This document shows, piece after piece, positions 53,752 through 64,000 of a stretch of DNA of 64,000 nucleotides. The DNA is taken from contig NC_092573.1 in assembly GCF_037975245.1 (NCBI RefSeq), positions 13,414,001-13,478,000 on the forward strand, read 5' to 3'. The notes beneath the pieces were generated by a model. It ran no database searches. It worked only from the letters and a program-made list of their open reading frames with translations, and was not told the DNA's origin. The position numbers were made by a program, and so were the translations under genes. The stretch is from Apostichopus japonicus. Lineage: Eukaryota; Echinodermata; Holothuroidea; Aspidochirotida; Stichopodidae. How positions within the stretch are numbered: position 1 is the first letter of the stretch; every line of letters starts with the position of its first letter.

Positions 53752-53851
53752 NNNNNNNNNNNNNNNNNNNNNNNNNNNNNNNNNNNNNNNNNNNNNNNNN
53801 NNNNNNNNNNNNNNNNNNNNNNNNNNNNNNNNNNNNNNNNNNNNNNNNNNN
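53752..53851. other. Assembly gap of 100 N inside the reversed array
   Basis: Placeholder gap. Both flanks are in the same reversed orientation but out of phase for a 100-base gap. The left flank stops 1564 bases into a unit and the right flank resumes 124 bases before a unit end, so about 1.59 kb plus any whole number of units is missing. Confidence 0.95.
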
Positions 53852-53975
53852 TTAAGGCGAAGAACGACGTCAAGATATATCCAACGTCTAGACTACACTG
53901 CTTGCAATGGAGAGAGAACTGCCCAGTACAGTACAGTACGTGTTGATATGAACGCCTACAAAATGACAACAAATA
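53852..53975 (-). repeat. Unit R12 (partial, last 124 bp)
   Basis: End of a reversed unit, including the pentamer run, resumed directly after the second gap. Confidence 0.95.
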
Positions 53976-54289
53976 TTTTCCATTGAAAATCCACTGTGTA
54001 TGACGGTATAGTAAACACTCGTATATAGATCAACGCACACGCGCGCACGGAGGTATTATGTACGTACAGCATGCAATGCAGACAAATATTTCGGAGCGCG
54101 CGCTTCTGATTTTGTGCTGATATTCTTGTGAGCGCTCTTGTATCACTGTTTGCATGCGCGCACGGACAAGATAGACGTCAGACTATCACGCTGTAGCTAC
54201 TAAACCTTTACTTACATGTGTACAGCAGTAGACTACTGTGATGGTTGCATGCGGCAGTTTAATTTTGTGTGCACAATATGTCAGCATTG

Positions 54290-54492
54290 TACGGTGGCTT
54301 AATAAGGACATAGGAAAGAAAAACAGTGTCCCCAAATCTCACAATGTTGTCTTTTTATCTCAAACGTTGCCTCTTTTTTTCCCTTCAAAATTTAGATCCA
54401 AAAACAAAAGTCCAAAAGTAGAGACAAAAAGTCCAAATTTTCAGATTTGAGCAGACTTGTTTCCTTTCCTATGTCCCTATTAAGCCACCGTA
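54290..54492 (-). mobile_element. MITE-like element (copy in R13)
   Basis: Intact, with the seven-T run restored relative to R11. Confidence 0.82.
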
Positions 54493-55687
54493 GTATTGTG
54501 ACTATTCTATGATCAGAAAAACTGTACAAATCTAACGGAATTGCTAATGTTATAATGTTAAGAGACTGGCCTTTATCATCCCTGTAAAGTCAGAACGCGA
54601 CGGTGTTTATTTCAGTCACGGTTGGCAGCCCTCTTAGGGTTTTAATCAGGAGCTTTCTATTTTATAGCTGTTGTAGGTGTCGTACCAGAAGTAATCCTTC
54701 CATTATCTTACACAGTACTAAGTCCGTCACGTTTAGGGTCCGCTAAAGTATAGCTAGAAGTTGTCAACTGACAAATCATACCCCCACGTTGGTATCTGAT
54801 CAGGGCTTGGCCTGCCAGGGTGCATGCACATTTCTATATCATGACGCAGTTTAGACTTTGAGCTAGAAGAGGAGCAAGTTAAGCACACTGAACCGTCCGC
54901 TCGCACGGAGAAACATATCCAGATTAAAACACAGAATTTCTTAACTGTTCTGTGTCACCTCCTTGAATCCTCCTTATTTGCACATCACCTCTACTTTGAA
55001 TTATGCGCAAGTTCCACATCAAGACATTCAAAACGATCGTGGTGACTGGAAATATGCCAAAACAAGCACTGCGTTAGGTCATTTTACGTCTCGTGTGTGT
55101 CTGTGTGCTTTACTTATCTTTTCGTGTTTTTTTTTTTTTCGTTTTTTTTTTCCGTTTTTTTTTTTTTTTCACGGTTAAACTTTTGTGCGAATGTACAATA
55201 CTCCAATTGGGGCATGGTATGCATTCATATCACATTGTTTTGGAAGAATCTGGAACTCTAAGTATTATTTCGACCCAAGAATCACCAGGCTGGCGTGGTG
55301 GCCTGAACGGTTGGAAGACAGCACTGCGCGTCGGTGTTTGTTGTCAGGCTGTGTGAATCGCGCCGATCGGATGACAGACACTGCTTTGTTTATAATGGCA
55401 TCGCCAAGGTGGAATTTTTACACGGGCCTAGGATCCCAATTCCGTATCCTCCCTTAGTTCGCAAAAGCATCCGGGAGATTACGTTTAGAGTCCGGCCTTC
55501 GGGCCAGAAGTGGGCTAGCTGACTTGCAATGGAGGGCTCACGTCGATTCGGACTGGGTTGATGTTCAACGTTCAGTGAAACCATGGCCTCGATGAGGCGT
55601 AATCTCTTGTTAATTTTAGCTTTCTGTCTTCAATTTTATAATATAATGATATAAATTTATTATTGCCTTTTTTTATTCGTCTTTTTC

Positions 55688-55764
55688 TCGCTTAGTTATC
55701 GCATTTTATTCAAGGTTAAATATATATGCTCATGTCTGCCTAGGTTCGACTCCCCGCCGAAGCA
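55688..55764 (+). pseudogene. tRNA-like relic (copy in R13)
   Basis: Unchanged. The R11/R12 copy is lost in the second gap. Confidence 0.5.
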
Positions 55765-57566
55765 ATATTTTATTTTATGTTTTTATTATTATTATTAATA
55801 TTTGGGGTGTTGTTGATATCTGCATGTCTATGCATGGTGTTTTAAGTTTGTTTCGCTTTGTTTGTCTGTTTTTTGTTTTGTTTTTAGGGGGGGGGGGGTG
55901 TTTGTCTCTATTTTGGTATTTTGTTTCGCGTAAACAAAGTAGGTCATTGCAATATTTTGCACAACTTGTCAATAGAAACCGATTCGGAACTTAAGACCTG
56001 AGTGGTAAATTTGATTTCTGTCTCGCTCGTCGCCTTTCACTGGAAATTTGAATGAAAGTATTCATAAGGACGAAAACTGTACCTGCAAAAAGAAATGCTT
56101 CTTTTGTACAGTGTAAGGCCACCGCGACATCTTTTCTGACAAGCTTGATGATATTTGTTCTTCGGGAATGTTGTGTCATTACTTAGCCTTTATATTATAA
56201 ACAGTTAAGTGTGGAAAGAGCTATGCTCCTGTTAGAACAACTTAACATTTCTTAAATGCTGATTTACTGAGGCAGGCGTTTGAAAGACAGTGTGATACAA
56301 ACAAGTACGGTAACGTGATAAACAATGCCACGAGCTCTCCGTGCATTAAAAACGATCGAAATGTGCGGTATTCATGACGGTACACAAAGCAGATCATGCG
56401 GATACAGCAGACATAGCCGAGAATAAAACCTAGTAGCGTGGAGGATTCAATTATGACATACTAGGACTTTCTACTGGTAAACTTTACTCATTGTCGAATA
56501 AATCTATATCTAATTTCTAGCTTTTGCTCTATGTTTAACGTATTATGACCAAAACAAATATGAAATTCACGACAATTCCATCGGACTTGTATATTCGTTT
56601 AAAAATAGCTCCGTTTCGAATCTAACGCTCCATTGCTATGGTAACATCGTGAATAATAGCCCTGCCGCTAATGGATAGATGACATGTAGAAGATGACCAT
56701 CGGTGGCGCTCTCAACTTCTCGTGCCACGTCTGGCACCTATACAAGAAGTAACCGACATATTACTGGCGCAATCCCGACCGAACATATTTTAACTCTCCT
56801 ACAGACTTTTCTACACTGATCCCAGAAAGCATTAAGTGCCGTCAAAATGCCTCAGTTGCCAATAGGTACATGTCCATGACGTAACACTGTTCTCGTTGTG
56901 CATAAAACTGAAGTCAAAAGTAAGGCATATACTGATAGGCCTAGACTAGGTATACGTTGCAGACTATACATATGCTAACTTCACAGACAGACATACATGC
57001 ATTCAGACAACTTCGGGTAATGTAAAATATCACTAACCGTAATCACGTTATGTTTACTCTGTCTTCAAATGTCGTCCTTTTCTTCTCTGCAACCCCGGGC
57101 CGTCATTGGAGTCGTTCGAACAACTATATTAAGGCGAAGAACGACGTCAAGATATATCCAACGTCTAGACTACACTGCTTGCAATGGAGAGAGAACTGCC
57201 CAGTACAGTACAGTACGTGTTGATATGAACGCCTACAAAATGACAACAAATATTTTCCATTGAAAATCCACTGTGTATGACGGTATAGTAAACACTCGTA
57301 TATAGATCAACGCACACGCGCGCACGGAGGTATTATGTACGTACAGCATGCAATGCAGACAAATATTTCGGAGCGCGCGCTTCTGATTTTGTGCTGATAT
57401 TCTTGTGAGCGCTCTTGTATCACTGTTTGCATGCGCGCACGGACAAGATAGACGTCAGACTATCACGCTGTAGCTACTAAACCTTTACTTACATGTGTAC
57501 AGCAGTAGACTACTGTGATGGTTGCATGCGGCAGTTTAATTTTGTGTGCACAATATGTCAGCATTG

Positions 57567-57769
57567 TACGGTGGCTTAATAAGGACATAGGAAAGAAAAA
57601 CAGTGTCCCCAAATCTCACAATGTTGTCTTTTTATCTCAAACGTTGCCTCTTTTTTTCCCTTCAAAATTTAGATCCAAAAACAAAAGTCCAAAAGTAGAG
57701 ACAAAAAGTCCAAATTTTCAGATTTGAGCAGACTTGTTTCCTTTCCTATGTCCCTATTAAGCCACCGTA
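57567..57769 (-). mobile_element. MITE-like element (copy in R14)
   Basis: Intact, same ends. Confidence 0.82.
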
Positions 57770-58964
57770 GTATTGTGACTATTCTATGATCAGAAAAACT
57801 GTACAAATCTAACGGAATTGCTAATGTTATAATGTTAAGAGACTGGCCTTTATCATCCCTGTAAAGTCAGAACGCGACGGTGTTTATTTCAGTCACGGTT
57901 GGCAGCCCTCTTAGGGTTTTAATCAGGAGCTTTCTATTTTATAGCTGTTGTAGGTGTCGTACCAGAAGTAATCCTTCCATTATCTTACACAGTACTAAGT
58001 CCGTCACGTTTAGGGTCCGCTAAAGTATAGCTAGAAGTTGTCAACTGACAAATCATACCCCCACGTTGGTATCTGATCAGGGCTTGGCCTGCCAGGGTGC
58101 ATGCACATTTCTATATCATGACGCAGTTTAGACTTTGAGCTAGAAGAGGAGCAAGTTAAGCACACTGAACCGTCCGCTCGCACGGAGAAACATATCCAGA
58201 TTAAAACACAGAATTTCTTAACTGTTCTGTGTCACCTCCTTGAATCCTCCTTATTTGCACATCACCTCTACTTTGAATTATGCGCAAGTTCCACATCAAG
58301 ACATTCAAAACGATCGTGGTGACTGGAAATATGCCAAAACAAGCACTGCGTTAGGTCATTTTACGTCTCGTGTGTGTCTGTGTGCTTTACTTATCTTTTC
58401 GTGTTTTTTTTTTTTTCGTTTTTTTTTTCCGTTTTTTTTTTTTTTTCACGGTTAAACTTTTGTGCGAATGTACAATACTCCAATTGGGGCATGGTATGCA
58501 TTCATATCACATTGTTTTGGAAGAATCTGGAACTCTAAGTATTATTTCGACCCAAGAATCACCAGGCTGGCGTGGTGGCCTGAACGGTTGGAAGACAGCA
58601 CTGCGCGTCGGTGTTTGTTGTCAGGCTGTGTGAATCGCGCCGATCGGATGACAGACACTGCTTTGTTTATAATGGCATCGCCAAGGTGGAATTTTTACAC
58701 GGGCCTAGGATCCCAATTCCGTATCCTCCCTTAGTTCGCAAAAGCATCCGGGAGATTACGTTTAGAGTCCGGCCTTCGGGCCAGAAGTGGGCTAGCTGAC
58801 TTGCAATGGAGGGCTCACGTCGATTCGGACTGGGTTGATGTTCAACGTTCAGTGAAACCATGGCCTCGATGAGGCGTAATCTCTTGTTAATTTTAGCTTT
58901 CTGTCTTCAATTTTATAATATAATGATATAAATTTATTATTGCCTTTTTTTATTCGTCTTTTTC

Positions 58965-59041
58965 TCGCTTAGTTATCGCATTTTATTCAAGGTTAAATAT
59001 ATATGCTCATGTCTGCCTAGGTTCGACTCCCCGCCGAAGCA
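58965..59041 (+). pseudogene. tRNA-like relic (copy in R14)
   Basis: Unchanged. Confidence 0.5.
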
Positions 59042-60842
59042 ATATTTTATTTTATGTTTTTATTATTATTATTAATATTTGGGGTGTTGTTGATATCTGC
59101 ATGTCTATGCATGGTGTTTTAAGTTTGTTTCGCTTTGTTTGTCTGTTTTTTGTTTTGTTTTTAGGGGGGGGGGGTGTTTGTCTCTATTTTGGTATTTTGT
59201 TTCGCGTAAACAAAGTAGGTCATTGCAATATTTTGCACAACTTGTCAATAGAAACCGATTCGGAACTTAAGACCTGAGTGGTAAATTTGATTTCTGTCTC
59301 GCTCGTCGCCTTTCACTGGAAATTTGAATGAAAGTATTCATAAGGACGAAAACTGTACCTGCAAAAAGAAATGCTTCTTTTGTACAGTGTAAGGCCACCG
59401 CGACATCTTTTCTGACAAGCTTGATGATATTTGTTCTTCGGGAATGTTGTGTCATTACTTAGCCTTTATATTATAAACAGTTAAGTGTGGAAAGAGCTAT
59501 GCTCCTGTTAGAACAACTTAACATTTCTTAAATGCTGATTTACTGAGGCAGGCGTTTGAAAGACAGTGTGATACAAACAAGTACGGTAACGTGATAAACA
59601 ATGCCACGAGCTCTCCGTGCATTAAAAACGATCGAAATGTGCGGTATTCATGACGGTACACAAAGCAGATCATGCGGATACAGCAGACATAGCCGAGAAT
59701 AAAACCTAGTAGCGTGGAGGATTCAATTATGACATACTAGGACTTTCTACTGGTAAACTTTACTCATTGTCGAATAAATCTATATCTAATTTCTAGCTTT
59801 TGCTCTATGTTTAACGTATTATGACCAAAACAAATATGAAATTCACGACAATTCCATCGGACTTGTATATTCGTTTAAAAATAGCTCCGTTTCGAATCTA
59901 ACGCTCCATTGCTATGGTAACATCGTGAATAATAGCCCTGCCGCTAATGGATAGATGACATGTAGAAGATGACCATCGGTGGCGCTCTCAACTTCTCGTG
60001 CCACGTCTGGCACCTATACAAGAAGTAACCGACATATTACTGGCGCAATCCCGACCGAACATATTTTAACTCTCCTACAGACTTTTCTACACTGATCCCA
60101 GAAAGCATTAAGTGCCGTCAAAATGCCTCAGTTGCCAATAGGTACATGTCCATGACGTAACACTGTTCTCGTTGTGCATAAAACTGAAGTCAAAAGTAAG
60201 GCATATACTGATAGGCCTAGACTAGGTATACGTTGCAGACTATACATATGCTAACTTCACAGACAGACATACATGCATTCAGACAACTTCGGGTAATGTA
60301 AAATATCACTAACCGTAATCACGTTATGTTTACTCTGTCTTCAAATGTCGTCCTTTTCTTCTCTGCAACCCCGGGCCGTCATTGGAGTCGTTCGAACAAC
60401 TATATTAAGGCGAAGAACGACGTCAAGATATATCCAACGTCTAGACTACACTGCTTGCAATGGAGAGAGAACTGCCCAGTACAGTACAGTACGTGTTGAT
60501 ATGAACGCCTACAAAATGACAACAAATATTTTCCATTGAAAATCCACTGTGTATGACGGTATAGTAAACACTCGTATATAGATCAACGCACACGCGCGCA
60601 CGGAGGTATTATGTACGTACAGCATGCAATGCAGACAAATATTTCGGAGCGCGCGCTTCTGATTTTGTGCTGATATTCTTGTGAGCGCTCTTGTATCACT
60701 GTTTGCATGCGCGCACGGACAAGATAGACGTCAGACTATCACGCTGTAGCTACTAAACCTTTACTTACATGTGTACAGCAGTAGACTACTGTGATGGTTG
60801 CATGCGGCAGTTTAATTTTGTGTGCACAATATGTCAGCATTG

Positions 60843-61045
60843 TACGGTGGCTTAATAAGGACATAGGAAAGAAAAACAGTGTCCCCAAATCTCACAATGT
60901 TGTCTTTTTATCTCAAACGTTGCCTCTTTTTTTCCCTTCAAAATTTAGATCCAAAAACAAAAGTCCAAAAGTAGAGACAAAAAGTCCAAATTTTCAGATT
61001 TGAGCAGACTTGTTTCCTTTCCTATGTCCCTATTAAGCCACCGTA
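60843..61045 (-). mobile_element. MITE-like element (copy in R15)
   Basis: Intact; last copy in the window. Confidence 0.82.
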
Positions 61046-62240
61046 GTATTGTGACTATTCTATGATCAGAAAAACTGTACAAATCTAACGGAATTGCTAA
61101 TGTTATAATGTTAAGAGACTGGCCTTTATCATCCCTGTAAAGTCAGAACGCGACGGTGTTTATTTCAGTCACGGTTGGCAGCCCTCTTAGGGTTTTAATC
61201 AGGAGCTTTCTATTTTATAGCTGTTGTAGGTGTCGTACCAGAAGTAATCCTTCCATTATCTTACACAGTACTAAGTCCGTCACGTTTAGGGTCCGCTAAA
61301 GTATAGCTAGAAGTTGTCAACTGACAAATCATACCCCCACGTTGGTATCTGATCAGGGCTTGGCCTGCCAGGGTGCATGCACATTTCTATATCATGACGC
61401 AGTTTAGACTTTGAGCTAGAAGAGGAGCAAGTTAAGCACACTGAACCGTCCGCTCGCACGGAGAAACATATCCAGATTAAAACACAGAATTTCTTAACTG
61501 TTCTGTGTCACCTCCTTGAATCCTCCTTATTTGCACATCACCTCTACTTTGAATTATGCGCAAGTTCCACATCAAGACATTCAAAACGATCGTGGTGACT
61601 GGAAATATGCCAAAACAAGCACTGCGTTAGGTCATTTTACGTCTCGTGTGTGTCTGTGTGCTTTACTTATCTTTTCGTGTTTTTTTTTTTTTCGTTTTTT
61701 TTTTCCGTTTTTTTTTTTTTTTCACGGTTAAACTTTTGTGCGAATGTACAATACTCCAATTGGGGCATGGTATGCATTCATATCACATTGTTTTGGAAGA
61801 ATCTGGAACTCTAAGTATTATTTCGACCCAAGAATCACCAGGCTGGCGTGGTGGCCTGAACGGTTGGAAGACAGCACTGCGCGTCGGTGTTTGTTGTCAG
61901 GCTGTGTGAATCGCGCCGATCGGATGACAGACACTGCTTTGTTTATAATGGCATCGCCAAGGTGGAATTTTTACACGGGCCTAGGATCCCAATTCCGTAT
62001 CCTCCCTTAGTTCGCAAAAGCATCCGGGAGATTACGTTTAGAGTCCGGCCTTCGGGCCAGAAGTGGGCTAGCTGACTTGCAATGGAGGGCTCACGTCGAT
62101 TCGGACTGGGTTGATGTTCAACGTTCAGTGAAACCATGGCCTCGATGAGGCGTAATCTCTTGTTAATTTTAGCTTTCTGTCTTCAATTTTATAATATAAT
62201 GATATAAATTTATTATTGCCTTTTTTTATTCGTCTTTTTC

Positions 62241-62317
62241 TCGCTTAGTTATCGCATTTTATTCAAGGTTAAATATATATGCTCATGTCTGCCTAGGTTC
62301 GACTCCCCGCCGAAGCA
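62241..62317 (+). pseudogene. tRNA-like relic (copy in R15)
   Basis: Unchanged; last copy in the window. Confidence 0.5.
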
Positions 62318-63805
62318 ATATTTTATTTTATGTTTTTATTATTATTATTAATATTTGGGGTGTTGTTGATATCTGCATGTCTATGCATGGTGTTTTAAGT
62401 TTGTTTCGCTTTGTTTGTCTGTTTTTTGTTTTGTTTTTAGGGGGGGGGGGGTGTTTGTCTCTATTTTGGTATTTTGTTTCGCGTAAACAAAGTAGGTCAT
62501 TGCAATATTTTGCACAACTTGTCAATAGAAACCGATTCGGAACTTAAGACCTGAGTGGTAAATTTGATTTCTGTCTCGCTCGTCGCCTTTCACTGGAAAT
62601 TTGAATGAAAGTATTCATAAGGACGAAAACTGTACCTGCAAAAAGAAATGCTTCTTTTGTACAGTGTAAGGCCACCGCGACATCTTTTCTGACAAGCTTG
62701 ATGATATTTGTTCTTCGGGAATGTTGTGTCATTACTTAGCCTTTATATTATAAACAGTTAAGTGTGGAAAGAGCTATGCTCCTGTTAGAACAACTTAACA
62801 TTTCTTAAATGCTGATTTACTGAGGCAGGCGTTTGAAAGACAGTGTGATACAAACAAGTACGGTAACGTGATAAACAATGCCACGAGCTCTCCGTGCATT
62901 AAAAACGATCGAAATGTGCGGTATTCATGACGGTACACAAAGCAGATCATGCGGATACAGCAGACATAGCCGAGAATAAAACCTAGTAGCGTGGAGGATT
63001 CAATTATGACATACTAGGACTTTCTACTGGTAAACTTTACTCATTGTCGAATAAATCTATATCTAATTTCTAGCTTTTGCTCTATGTTTAACGTATTATG
63101 ACCAAAACAAATATGAAATTCACGACAATTCCATCGGACTTGTATATTCGTTTAAAAATAGCTCCGTTTCGAATCTAACGCTCCATTGCTATGGTAACAT
63201 CGTGAATAATAGCCCTGCCGCTAATGGATAGATGACATGTAGAAGATGACCATCGGTGGCGCTCTCAACTTCTCGTGCCACGTCTGGCACCTATACAAGA
63301 AGTAACCGACATATTACTGGCGCAATCCCGACCGAACATATTTTAACTCTCCTACAGACTTTTCTACACTGATCCCAGAAAGCATTAAGTGCCGTCAAAA
63401 TGCCTCAGTTGCCAATAGGTACATGTCCATGACGTAACACTGTTCTCGTTGTGCATAAAACTGAAGTCAAAAGTAAGGCATATACTGATAGGCCTAGACT
63501 AGGTATACGTTGCAGACTATACATATGCTAACTTCACAGACAGACATACATGCATTCAGACAACTTCGGGTAATGTAAAATATCACTAACCGTAATCACG
63601 TTATGTTTACTCTGTCTTCAAATGTCGTCCTTTTCTTCTCTGCAACCCCGGGCCGTCATTGGAGTCGTTCGAACAACTATATTAAGGCGAAGAACGACGT
63701 CAAGATATATCCAACGTCTAGACTACACTGCTTGCAATGGAGAGAGAACTGCCCAGTACAGTACAGTACGTGTTGATATGAACGCCTACAAAATGACAAC
63801 AAATA

Positions 63806-64000
63806 TTTTCCATTGAAAATCCACTGTGTATGACGGTATAGTAAACACTCGTATATAGATCAACGCACACGCGCGCACGGAGGTATTATGTACGTACAGC
63901 ATGCAATGCAGACAAATATTTCGGAGCGCGCGCTTCTGATTTTGTGCTGATATTCTTGTGAGCGCTCTTGTATCACTGTTTGCATGCGCGCACGGACAAG
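63806..64000 (-). repeat. Unit R16 (partial, first 195 bp)
   Basis: Cut by the window end, so the array continues beyond it. Contains the alternating purine-pyrimidine tracts. Confidence 0.96.

Larger units (their letters stand above)
53976..57252 (-). repeat. Unit R13 (complete, 3277 bp)
   Basis: G-run of 12; common sequence otherwise. Confidence 0.97.
57253..60528 (-). repeat. Unit R14 (complete, 3276 bp)
   Basis: G-run of 11; common sequence otherwise. Confidence 0.97.
60529..63805 (-). repeat. Unit R15 (complete, 3277 bp)
   Basis: G-run of 12; common sequence otherwise. Confidence 0.97.
53852..64000 (-). repeat. Macrosatellite block 3, reversed orientation
   Basis: A 124-base unit end, three complete units (3277, 3276, 3277 bp) and the first 195 bases of another, cut by the window end. 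Apart from G-runs of 12, 11 and 12, I found no difference from the common block 2 sequence. Confidence 0.98.

Noticed and set aside
53601-53986. Frames of 68-123 codons across the second gap
   Set aside because: They exist only because N codons are read through; about 1.59 kb or more is missing there.

Overview
The window is one long tandem array of a single non-coding repeat unit of about 3.28 kb. Two runs of exactly 100 N interrupt it. About 63.8 kb of determined sequence amounts to roughly 19.5 unit copies, and the array runs off both ends of the window. I see no protein-coding gene, rRNA, snRNA or CRISPR. The longest uninterrupted open frames are under 100 codons, recur once per unit, and resemble nothing I recognise.

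Organism: a eukaryote, probably an animal and perhaps an invertebrate. The support is a kilobase-scale satellite, a MITE-like element inside the unit, a decayed tRNA-like Pol III relic, CpG that does not look depleted by eye, and 100-N scaffold gaps. The sequence does not identify the species.

Layout: block 1 (1-16432) has five complete units and a 46-base stub in the orientation used here as the reference. After a gap (16433-16532), block 2 (16533-53751) carries the reverse complement of the same unit: a 2889-base partial, ten complete units and a 1564-base partial. After a second gap (53752-53851), block 3 (53852-64000) continues in the reversed orientation with three complete units and partials at both ends. 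The orientation switch coincides with the first gap, so it may be a real inversion or a contig placed the wrong way round.

Unit map (offsets in the first unit, 1-3278): TACTG pentamer run at 37-52; short perfect hairpin at 516-531; C-run at 1355-1365; AAT microsatellite at about 1455-1469; tRNA-like relic on the minus strand at 1488-1564; stop-poor stretch at about 1668-2067; three long A-runs at 2083-2125; a 199-bp terminal-inverted-repeat element flanked by TA at 2760-2962; three alternating purine-pyrimidine tracts at 3088-3220. Between these I see only unrecognised AT-leaning DNA, notably at 53-515, 532-1354 and 2126-2759.

Copies are almost identical. Unit length runs from 3275 to 3278. 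In the reversed blocks every length equals 3265 plus the G-run length (10-13), apart from one extra C in one unit. Outside homopolymers I found only one T-to-C change shared by two non-adjacent copies, one T-to-G change and one extra GC dinucleotide. This points to recent amplification or very efficient homogenisation.
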